A stretch of DNA of 5,147 nucleotides. It comes from an uncultured Clostridia bacterium. Lineage in GTDB: Bacteria > Bacillota > Clostridia > Christensenellales > CAG-138. Positions within the stretch are counted from its first letter, which is position 1. Every line of letters begins with the position of its first letter. The notes beneath the pieces are model-generated. The model was not told where the DNA came from. It ran no database searches and saw only the letters and a program-made list of their open reading frames with translations. Made by a program: the position numbers and the translations under genes. The stretch lies in contig CALEPU010000138.1 in assembly GCA_937913075.1 (NCBI GenBank), positions 1 to 5,147 of the forward strand, read 5' to 3'. Shown here piece by piece: positions 1 through 5,147 of this stretch.

Positions 1-101
1 GTCTGTGTCAACTGCATAAGCCTGTCGGCAAGGGTCGATTTGCCGTGGTCGATATGAGCTATAATGCAAAAATTTCTTATAAGTTCTTTGGGGAAAGCCA
101 T
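1..101 (-). CDS. lepA: Elongation factor 4 (LepA), N-terminal fragment cut by window edge
   Basis: LepA/EF-4 is a ribosome-associated translational GTPase that acts on the elongating ribosome in the cytoplasm. Only the first 33 codons are in the window; the gene runs off the left edge. Reading the minus strand from the ATG at 101 gives MAFPKELIRNFCIIAHIDHG followed by KSTLADRLMQLTQ. The IRNFCIIAHIDHGKSTLADRL stretch is the near-invariant LepA N terminus. It contains the G1 P-loop (AHIDHGKST, residues 15-23), with Lys21 and Ser22 for nucleotide phosphate and magnesium binding. The start is supported by GGAG at 110-107, five bases upstream. The gene begins 15 bases after the transketolase stop on the same strand, so it is probably co-transcribed with it or reads from a promoter inside that gene. 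The family call is safe despite the short length, because EF-Tu, EF-G and TypA have different residues around the P-loop. Confidence 0.93.
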   Translation of the reverse strand, partial: MAFPKELIRNFCIIAHIDHGKSTLADRLMQLTQ

Positions 102-116
102 ATTTTCTCCGTTGTT

Positions 117-2087
117 TTAAATTAGTGAATGAGCCGCTTCGACAACAGCCTCGGCGGTGATGCCGAACTTTTCAAACAGCTTTCCGGCAGGAGCGGAAGC
201 GCCAAAGCTCTTCATCGATACGAGCCTGCCGTCAAGCCCAATGTACTTATGCCAGGACATACCGCCCAGCGCCTCACAGGCGACCCTTGCGCGGCAGGAG
301 GAGGGCAGTACGCTCTCGCGGTATTCCTCTGTCTGCTCGTCAAAAACCTCCATGCAAGGCATTGATATGACACGTGCCTTAACTCCCTCGGAAGTCAGCG
401 TATTCGCAGCTTTAAGCACAATCTCGACCTCCGAGCCCGTTGCCATGAGTATGACCTGCGGCGTACCGTCGCAGTCGCGCAGTACATAGCCGCCCTTCAA
501 TGCCGCCTTGCCCGTGCCCTGTATCTGGGACAGGTTTTGACGGGAAAGCGCCATAACAGCGGGAGCCATGCGCCCAAGCGACGAAATATAGCAAGCCGCT
601 GTCTCCCTGCCGTCGGCAGGACGGTAAACGTAGGTGTTGGGCGTTGCTCTCAGCATATCGAGCTGCTCAATCGGCTGATGGGTGGGACCGTCCTCGCCAA
701 CGCCGATGCTGTCGTGCGTCATTATATAAAGCACTCGGAGCCCCATCAGAGCAGATAAGCGCAATGCGGGCTTTAAGTAATCGACGAACACGAGGAAGGT
801 TGCGCAGTAAGGAGTTATGCCGCCATAGAGCGCCATGCCGTTGCAGAAGGCAGCCATCGCAAACTCCCTTATGCCGAAACGAAAATTCCTGCCGCCGTAG
901 TTTTCGGCGGAGAAATCCTCAAACGCTTTCATATAGGTAAGGTTTGAGGGACCGAGATCTGCGGAGCCGCCGATAAGCTCGGGCATACGTTCCGTTAGTC
1001 TGGTGAGCAGCATTTCGGAGGTCTTCCTTGTTGCGAGCCTTGTCTCTTCGTCAAAGGACCAAATATCCTCATCGTCTATCCCTGAGGGAAGCTCGTTATG
1101 ATTCCTGCGTATAAGCTCGGAATAGAGCTCGGGATACTCCGCGCTGTAACGGGCGAGCATTTCGCAATAGTCGGAATACTGCTTCTCAAAGCCCTTACCC
1201 AATTCTTCCATATGAGCATAGACCTCACAGGGTACGTTGAAATCGGGGTAATCCCATCCGAGAGAAGCTTTATAAATGGCGATATTATCCTCACCCAAGG
1301 GCGAGCCATGACTTGACGCACTGCCCTGCTTGGGGGTGCCCTCGGCGATATTTGTGTGGACGATAATAAGCGAGGGACGGCTTTCGTCGGCTATTGCCTC
1401 GGCGAGCGCCTTTTCCAAAGCTTCGGTATCCTCGCCGCATGCAACCTCGAGCACCTGCCAACCGTAAGCCTCGAAGCGCATTGCAACATTCTCTGTGAAA
1501 GCGAGATCGGTACTGCCCTCGATGGTGATGCGATTGCTGTCGTAAAGCGCAATAAGCCTGCCGAGCCCCAGAGTGCCTGCGAGCGAAGCCGCCTCCGACG
1601 CAACGCCCTCCATCATGCAGCCGTCACCCATCAGGGGATAGGTGTGATTGTCGATCACGTTGAAGCCGGGACGGTTGAACTTTGCCGCCATGTGGCGTTC
1701 CGCTGCCGCCATACCGACAGCCATGGCAAAGCCCTGACCGAGAGGACCTGTGGTTGCCTCGATGCCGGGGATATTGCCGTATTCGGGATGCCCCGCCGTC
1801 TTGCTGCCGAGCTGACGGAAATCCTTTATATCATCTATGCTTACGTCATAACCGAAAAGGTGCATAAGGGAATACAGCAGCATCGAAGCGTGCCCCGCGC
1901 TCAAAACAAACCTGTCTCTGCCAAGCCAGTCGGGATGCTTAGGGGCGTGGCGCATGTTCTTCCAAAGCGTGTACGCCATGGGCGCTGAGCCGATGGCAAG
2001 ACCCGGGTGCCCGCTCTTTGCCTTCTGTATGGCGTCAACACTGAGCATCCTTATAGAGGTGACAGCGAGCTTATCAATATTCTGCAT
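117..2087 (-). CDS. tkt: Transketolase, full length
   Basis: Transketolase is a cytoplasmic, thiamine-diphosphate- and divalent-metal-dependent enzyme. It transfers two-carbon ketol units between sugar phosphates (xylulose-5-P with ribose-5-P or erythrose-4-P) in the non-oxidative pentose phosphate pathway. The 656-residue product has the usual length for a single-chain bacterial transketolase. Landmarks in order: SGHPG (25-29, His27), SAGH (His66), AGHPE (His100), TTGPLGQGF (112-120), the ThDP/metal motif starting GDG (154-156) and ending at Asn185, SSHGSPLG with His260, GGSADL in the Pyr domain (373-378), GIREFAM with the catalytic-type Glu408, THDSIGVGEDGPTHQP (457-472, His458, Asp466, His470) and SRQNL (515-519). 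No expected active-site residue is missing. The C-terminal transketolase domain covers about 530-650. The ATG at 2087 is preceded by a near-perfect AGGAGGA at 2099-2093. The gene follows malic enzyme after 47 bases and precedes lepA by 15, all on one strand. The separate N- and C-half transketolase form is ruled out because both halves are in one frame. Confidence 0.98.
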   Translation of the reverse strand: MQNIDKLAVTSIRMLSVDAIQKAKSGHPGLAIGSAPMAYTLWKNMRHAPKHPDWLGRDRFVLSAGHASMLLYSLMHLFGYDVSIDDIKDFRQLGSKTAGHPEYGNIPGIEATTGPLGQGFAMAVGMAAAERHMAAKFNRPGFNVIDNHTYPLMGDGCMMEGVASEAASLAGTLGLGRLIALYDSNRITIEGSTDLAFTENVAMRFEAYGWQVLEVACGEDTEALEKALAEAIADESRPSLIIVHTNIAEGTPKQGSASSHGSPLGEDNIAIYKASLGWDYPDFNVPCEVYAHMEELGKGFEKQYSDYCEMLARYSAEYPELYSELIRRNHNELPSGIDDEDIWSFDEETRLATRKTSEMLLTRLTERMPELIGGSADLGPSNLTYMKAFEDFSAENYGGRNFRFGIREFAMAAFCNGMALYGGITPYCATFLVFVDYLKPALRLSALMGLRVLYIMTHDSIGVGEDGPTHQPIEQLDMLRATPNTYVYRPADGRETAACYISSLGRMAPAVMALSRQNLSQIQGTGKAALKGGYVLRDCDGTPQVILMATGSEVEIVLKAANTLTSEGVKARVISMPCMEVFDEQTEEYRESVLPSSCRARVACEALGGMSWHKYIGLDGRLVSMKSFGASAPAGKLFEKFGITAEAVVEAAHSLI

Positions 2088-2134
2088 TTCACTCCTCCTA
2101 TTTGCAGCCTGTTAAAAACAAGTAAGTCAACTCG

Positions 2135-3310
2135 TCAGATCCTTGCAACGCCGCTTCGTCTTGCGGCCTCGGCAACAGCGGATGCAACAGCCTTTCCGAC
2201 TCTGGGATCGAACGCCTTGGGGATTATATAATCCGCAGAAAGCTCCTCATCGGAGATAAGATCGGCCAGAGCATGAGCGGCTGCGATCTTCATCTTGTCA
2301 TTGATATCGGATGCGCGCACATCAAAGGTGCCGCGGAAGATACCCGGGAAGGCGAGCACGTTGTTTATCTGGTTGGGAAAATCGCTCCTGCCGGTTGCGA
2401 TGACGGCGGCTCCGCCGGCCTTAGCGTCGTCGGGGAAGATCTCAGGAGTGGGGTTGGCGCACGCAAACACTATCGCGTCCTTCGCCATGGACCTGACCAT
2501 ATCAACGGAAACGGTGTTGGGAGCGGAAACGCCAATGAAAACGTCGGCGCCGACAAGCGCGTCTGCGAGGGTGCCCTGCTTCTTTTCAAGGTTTGTGACC
2601 TTTGCCATCTCTTCCTTGATGGGGTTCATGCCCTTCTCACGTCCCTCGTATATGATGCCGGTCCTGTCGCAGAGGGTTATGTACTTAACGCCGGAGGAGA
2701 GCAAAAGCTTTGCTATCGCAATGCTCGCAGCACCGGCGCCGTTTATCACTACCTTGACGTCTTCAAGCTTTTTGCCCACGACCTTGACGGCATTCATAAG
2801 ACCTGCGAGAGTGATCACGGCAGTGCCGTGCTGATCGTCATGGAATATTGGGATATCGCATTTTTCTTTCAGCCTGCGCTCGATCTCAAAGCAACGGGGA
2901 GCGGCAATGTCTTCAAGATTGACGCCGCCAAAGCTGCCGGAGATGAGGTATATCGTGTTGACGATCTCATCAACATCCTTGCTCTTTATGCAGAGAGGGA
3001 ATGCATCGACGCCGCCGAAGGTTTTAAACAGCACGCATTTGCCTTCCATGACAGGCATGCCCGCCTCGGGACCGATATCACCGAGCCCCAGAACGGCAGT
3101 TCCGTCCGTTACGACGAGGCAGAGATTATGACGGCGGGTAAGCTCATAGCTCTTATTGATATCCTTCTGTATTTCAAGGCAGGGCTGAGCAACGCCCGGA
3201 GTATAAGCAAGTGAAAGATCCTCTTTTGTTTCGACGGGCACCGTCGCCTTGACCTCTATTTTGCCCTTCCATTCCTCGTGCAGACGAAGCGACTCTTTTG
3301 CATAATCCAT
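2135..3310 (-). CDS. NAD(P)-dependent malic enzyme (short bacterial form)
   Basis: Malic enzyme oxidatively decarboxylates L-malate to pyruvate and CO2 in the cytoplasm, producing NADH or NADPH with Mg2+ or Mn2+. At 391 residues this is the short bacterial/archaeal type: it lacks the extra N-terminal region of the ~560-residue forms and the phosphotransacetylase-like tail of MaeB proteins. The N-terminal malic domain holds LAYTPGVA (35-42) with the catalytic-type Tyr36, MEGK with the catalytic-type Lys91, NLEDI with metal ligands Glu133 and Asp134, and IFHDDQHGTA (155-164) with Asp158. The NAD-binding domain shows GAGAAS (191-196), an acidic Asp215 near the end of the second strand (LCDRTG), GVSAPN (260-265), ANPTPE (285-290) and SDFPNQINN (309-317). 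Asp215 leans towards NAD, but cofactor choice cannot be settled by eye. AAGGAGA at 3323-3317 supports the ATG at 3310. The gene starts 26 bases after the Ldh2-type dehydrogenase, so substrate or product sharing within one transcript is likely. No truncation or frameshift is seen. Confidence 0.96.
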   Translation of the reverse strand: MDYAKESLRLHEEWKGKIEVKATVPVETKEDLSLAYTPGVAQPCLEIQKDINKSYELTRRHNLCLVVTDGTAVLGLGDIGPEAGMPVMEGKCVLFKTFGGVDAFPLCIKSKDVDEIVNTIYLISGSFGGVNLEDIAAPRCFEIERRLKEKCDIPIFHDDQHGTAVITLAGLMNAVKVVGKKLEDVKVVINGAGAASIAIAKLLLSSGVKYITLCDRTGIIYEGREKGMNPIKEEMAKVTNLEKKQGTLADALVGADVFIGVSAPNTVSVDMVRSMAKDAIVFACANPTPEIFPDDAKAGGAAVIATGRSDFPNQINNVLAFPGIFRGTFDVRASDINDKMKIAAAHALADLISDEELSADYIIPKAFDPRVGKAVASAVAEAARRSGVARI

Positions 3311-3336
3311 AATAATTCTCCTTATAATACGATATT

Positions 3337-4482
3337 TTATTTTTCGAAGTCGAATTTGAAGGGAAGCTTGTACCAGTCCCTGACGGTAGTAAGATCCTTC
3401 TGTACGCCCTCTCCCACGGGCACGCCCTTGTCCTTGCGGTCGAGCCAGCAGAGGTACTCCTTTTCACCGGCGGTATATATGCGGTCGTGGCCCGGCGCCT
3501 TTTCGGATGCGCGAAGCGCGCGCAGAATATCGCCGCAGATCTTTTTAAAGGTGTCCTGCCCCATGAAAGCGTCGGGATCGACGACGAGGAACCAATGCCC
3601 AAGATGGTAGGGTCTGCGGTTGCCGTTCTCGTCAAAGCCGGTGAGCATCTTCAAATAGCTGCCCGACTGCAATGCCGCGGAGAGCACCTCTACGACGGTC
3701 GCATAGCCATAGCCCTTGTAGCCGGCAAGATCGTCGTTTATGCCGCCGAGGGGAGCGAGCGCCGCAGTGCCCTCGGTAAGATCGACGAGTATCTGCTCGC
3801 TGTCGGTCAGCGCCTCGCCGTTTTTGCCTATTACCATGCCTGCGGGCGTGGGTTTTCCGTTCCTTGCAAAATACTCAATCTTACCGCGCTGTGTAATGGA
3901 GGTAGCGCAGTCGATAACGAACGGGAATTCCTCATCGGTGGGAAGACCGATAGTCAAAGGATTAGTGCCGAGCATGTTCTCAACGCCGAAGGTTGGCGCT
4001 ATGGAGGGACGCGCGTTGGTGCCGGTCATACCGATCATACCCTGCTTTGTAGCCATAGTTGCCCAGTACCCCGCAATGCCGTAGTGTGATGAATTGCGTA
4101 TTGCGCCCATGGCAAGCCCGTAGGTCTTCGCCTTTATAATCAGCATCTCCATAATCTTATGGGACGCCACCATACCCATACCGTCGTGCGCATCCATAAC
4201 GACGGTGGTCGGAGTCTCCTTTAATATTTCGATATCGGTAACGGGGTTCAGAATGCCCGCGCGGATGCGATCGATATAGATCGGCTTAAACCTGTTGCAG
4301 CCGTGACTTTCAATGCCGCGTCGGTCGCTCTCCATGAGCACGTCCGCGCACAGCTTCGCGTCCTCCTCCGGCACGCCCACAGCCTGGAAGACATCGGTCA
4401 TAAAATTCCCCACCAGCTCCCAGGACACATAGGGCCTGGTCTCCGGGTCCACGGTGATATTCAAATCTGTAATCTGTGCCAT
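3337..4482 (-). CDS. Ldh2-family malate/L-lactate dehydrogenase
   Basis: This is a cytoplasmic NAD(P)-dependent 2-hydroxyacid oxidoreductase of the Ldh2 (malate/L-lactate/ureidoglycolate) family, unrelated to the classical Rossmann-fold Ldh/Mdh proteins. The 381-residue product, counted from the ATG at 4482, shows the family hallmarks: a helical N terminus ending in DRRGIESHG (53-61) with His60 and Arg64, RNSSHYGIAGYW (129-140) with the catalytic-type His133, MLGTNPL (170-176), FVIDCATS (188-195), the GYKGYG glycine loop (254-259) and GHWFLVVDPDAF (295-306). The open frame extends upstream to 4635, but that extension has no family similarity. AAAGGAG at 4497-4491 and a promoter at 4553-4525 sit inside it, so ATG 4482 is preferred. 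Malate is the best guess for the substrate because malic enzyme follows after 26 bases; L-lactate, sulfolactate or ureidoglycolate cannot be excluded. Codon use changes near codon 55: valine is GTG in 6 of 7 cases before and 4 of 17 after. Confidence 0.92.
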   Translation of the reverse strand: MAQITDLNITVDPETRPYVSWELVGNFMTDVFQAVGVPEEDAKLCADVLMESDRRGIESHGCNRFKPIYIDRIRAGILNPVTDIEILKETPTTVVMDAHDGMGMVASHKIMEMLIIKAKTYGLAMGAIRNSSHYGIAGYWATMATKQGMIGMTGTNARPSIAPTFGVENMLGTNPLTIGLPTDEEFPFVIDCATSITQRGKIEYFARNGKPTPAGMVIGKNGEALTDSEQILVDLTEGTAALAPLGGINDDLAGYKGYGYATVVEVLSAALQSGSYLKMLTGFDENGNRRPYHLGHWFLVVDPDAFMGQDTFKKICGDILRALRASEKAPGHDRIYTAGEKEYLCWLDRKDKGVPVGEGVQKDLTTVRDWYKLPFKFDFEK

Positions 4483-4490
4483 GATCCTCG

Positions 4491-4497
4491 CTCCTTT
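4491..4497 (-). promoter_or_regulatory. Ribosome binding site fixing the dehydrogenase start
   Basis: AAAGGAG on the minus strand lies eight bases before the ATG at 4482. It decides between that start and several upstream in-frame ATGs (up to 4635). The upstream ATGs would place the promoter inside the coding region and add residues unlike the family. Confidence 0.8.
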
Positions 4498-4524
4498 CAG
4501 CGTCCTTTTGCCGCCTTTGGCGCC

Positions 4525-4553
4525 ATGATACCACATCCTGCCCCATTTGTCCA
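4525..4553 (-). promoter_or_regulatory. Sigma-70-like promoter for the dehydrogenase/malic enzyme/transketolase run
   Basis: Reading the minus strand, TGGACA at 4553-4548 (five of six matches to TTGACA) is followed by a 17-base spacer. The -10 is TATCAT at 4530-4525, preceded directly by TGG, which makes an extended -10. Transcription would begin near 4518 and leave a leader of about 36 bases carrying the ribosome binding site. It is the only convincing promoter on this strand in the window and probably serves all the downstream minus-strand genes. The call is by pattern only. Confidence 0.65.
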
Positions 4554-4605
4554 ACCGGGTTTTTCGCTTTCGGCACAATCCGCAGTACCATTTGCCTCCG
4601 GAATG

Positions 4606-4614
4606 TGGTATACT
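4606..4614 (+). promoter_or_regulatory. Extended -10 promoter element for tex
   Basis: TGGTATACT on the plus strand is a TGn-extended -10 (TATACT at 4609-4614), about 40 bases before the tex start codon. The hexamer 17 bases upstream (4586-4591, TACCAT) is a poor -35; TTGCCT at 4592-4597 is too close to serve as one. An extended -10 can compensate for a weak -35, so this is a plausible divergent promoter. Confidence 0.5.
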
Positions 4615-4643
4615 GCCTGGTAGAATTCTACGCAAACGGATAA

Positions 4644-4649
4644 AGAGGT
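4644..4649 (+). promoter_or_regulatory. Ribosome binding site for the GTG-started tex
   Basis: AGAGGT lies six bases before the GTG at 4656. No ATG is available between this site and the conserved Tex N terminus, so the site supports GTG as the start codon. Confidence 0.6.
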
Positions 4650-4655
4650 AATATT

Positions 4656-5048
4656 GTGGAACCCATCATTCAAACCCTGGCCGCCGAATTGGGCAAGGAC
4701 CCCCGGCATGTGGAAAACGTGGTGCAGCTGCTGGACGAGGGCAACACCATCCCCTTCATCGCCCGATACCGCAAGGAGCTCCACGGCTCCATGGACGACA
4801 CCGCCCTGCGGAACCTGGAGACCCGTCTGCAATACCTGCGGGGCCTGAACGAGCGCCGGGCCGCCATTCAAAAGGCCATCGAAGCCCAGGGCAAGCTGAC
4901 CCCGGAGCTGGAAACCGCGCTGAACAAGGCCGCCACCCTGGCGGAGCTGGAGGACCTGTACCGTCCCTATAAGCAGAAGCGGCGCACCCGGGCCTCCATT
5001 GCCCGGGAAAAGGGGCTGGAGTCCCTGGCTGGCTCCTATGAAGATTGA
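4656..5048 (+). CDS. tex: Tex (S1 RNA-binding transcription accessory protein), N-terminal fragment, truncated
   Basis: Tex/YhgF proteins are cytoplasmic nucleic-acid-binding proteins of 700 or more residues: an N-terminal helical domain, a YqgF-like fold, HhH motifs and a C-terminal S1 domain. Only the N-terminal helical domain is here. Conserved stretches are DEGNTIPFIARYRKELHG (27-44), LRNLETRLQYLRGLNERR (51-68), the GKLTPEL region (83-89), LEDLYRPYKQKRRTRASIAR (98-117) and EKGLESLA (118-125). Five unrelated residues (GSYED) and a TGA then end the frame, so about five-sixths of the protein, including all RNA-binding parts, is missing. The start is GTG at 4656 with AGAGGT upstream. Leucine is almost always CTG and alanine mostly GCC; the line 4681-4740 counts 39 G+C of 60. 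The truncation coincides with a switch to MATE transporter sequence on the other strand. The fragment is therefore either a broken gene or an assembly join, not a natural small protein. Family identity is near certain; natural existence of this 130-residue frame is doubtful. Confidence 0.88.
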   Translation: MEPIIQTLAAELGKDPRHVENVVQLLDEGNTIPFIARYRKELHGSMDDTALRNLETRLQYLRGLNERRAAIQKAIEAQGKLTPELETALNKAATLAELEDLYRPYKQKRRTRASIAREKGLESLAGSYED

Positions 5049-5147
5049 GGCTGAGAAAGTGGCTATATACATCAGGAGGGAATATGCGTTGAGTGCATCA
5101 TCTCCCAAGTACCTTGCCAGCATGATATTTGTCAGCAGCATGGTCAC
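5007..5147 (-). CDS. MATE-family efflux transporter, internal fragment
   Basis: Read on the minus strand from the right edge, 47 residues resemble the start of the second half of a MATE multidrug/Na+ antiporter, an inner-membrane protein of about 450 residues. Seen are NIMLARYLGDDALNAYSLLM (7-26 of the fragment), a hydrophobic stretch typical of a membrane helix (YIATFSASIFIGA), and the family signature GASQGLQPLF (38-47). The matching motif in clostridial MATE proteins is roughly G-x-x-Q-G-x-Q-P-L at the start of the second six-helix bundle. The GTG at the edge is therefore an internal valine codon, not a start. After Phe47 the frame stays open to 4497, but its residues are only the antisense of tex and show no MATE features. 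The gene is broken at the same place as tex and continues beyond the window. G+C over 5041-5147 is 49 of 107, well below the tex segment. Confidence 0.72.
5008..5032. other. Join between tex and MATE sequence, readable as both
   Basis: On the plus strand these 25 bases encode EKGLESLAG, the expected Tex continuation. On the minus strand the same bases encode ASQGLQPLF, the expected MATE motif. Left of it only Tex is recognisable; right of it only MATE is. The overlap is long enough to cause a short-k-mer assembly join, and equally could be a microhomology recombination point. Confidence 0.7.

Noticed and set aside
1356..1988. Plus-strand open frame (210 codons) opposite transketolase
   Set aside because: It is fully antisense to the catalytic-motif-bearing part of transketolase and has a Cys/His/Arg-rich composition typical of a shadow frame.
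2088..2134. Possible terminator between malic enzyme and transketolase
   Set aside because: There is an A/T-rich run, but no stem of useful length precedes it on the minus strand.
2273..3214. Long plus-strand open frame (313 codons) opposite malic enzyme
   Set aside because: It is the antisense of a strongly conserved gene, has no recognisable motif and no ribosome binding site; open antisense frames are expected from the codon bias here.
3311..3336. Possible separate promoter in front of malic enzyme (TATTAT-like)
   Set aside because: The A/T-rich gap contains a -10-like hexamer but no acceptable -35 at the right distance, and the gap is mostly taken up by the ribosome binding site.
4586..4597. 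TTGCCT as the -35 of the tex promoter
   Set aside because: It lies only 11 bases from the TATACT -10, too close for sigma-70-type recognition.
4483..4635. N-terminal extension of the dehydrogenase to an upstream ATG at 4635
   Set aside because: The extra 51 residues are unlike Ldh2 proteins, overlap the promoter and ribosome binding site, and the ATG at 4482 has a well-placed AAAGGAG.
4497..5006. Minus-strand continuation of the MATE frame to give a 216-residue novel protein
   Set aside because: Beyond the first 47 residues it is only the reverse strand of conserved Tex coding sequence and loses all transporter features, so the fused frame is a by-product of the join.

Overview
The window looks like part of a chromosome, or of a metagenomic contig, from an anaerobic low-to-mid-GC Firmicute, most likely of class Clostridia. 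This rests on protein style, strong AGGAGG-type ribosome binding sites, tight co-directional packing and a malate/pyruvate gene pair. The genus cannot be fixed from sequence alone.

Most of the window (1-4482) is one tight run of four genes on the minus strand. In transcription order these are an Ldh2-type malate/L-lactate dehydrogenase (4482-3337), a short NAD(P)-dependent malic enzyme (3310-2135), a complete transketolase (2087-117) and the first 33 codons of the translation factor LepA/EF-4 (101 to the left edge). Gaps are 26, 47 and 15 bases, each downstream gene has its own Shine-Dalgarno site, and no terminator is visible between them. One sigma-70-like promoter lies upstream of the dehydrogenase (-35 at 4553-4548, extended -10 at 4533-4525). 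The first two genes would interconvert oxaloacetate, malate and pyruvate plus CO2 and move electrons between cofactors. Transketolase supplies the non-oxidative pentose phosphate branch. LepA is probably a passenger.

The right end (about 4480-5147) is different. A divergent promoter drives a GTG-started, GC-rich plus-strand gene that is clearly the N terminus of the RNA-binding protein Tex. It stops after about 125 of the usual 700 or more residues. At that point the sequence turns into an internal piece of a MATE-family transporter on the minus strand, with lower GC. About 25 bases at the join (5008-5032) read acceptably as both Tex and MATE. This is the signature of a short-overlap mis-assembly or a microhomology rearrangement. 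Codon use also changes about 55 codons into the dehydrogenase gene, so the segment from roughly 4320 to 5030 may come from a different genome than the rest.

I see no RNA gene, CRISPR array, insertion sequence or new defence or mobile system. The real anomaly is the Tex/MATE join and the possible second seam inside the dehydrogenase gene.
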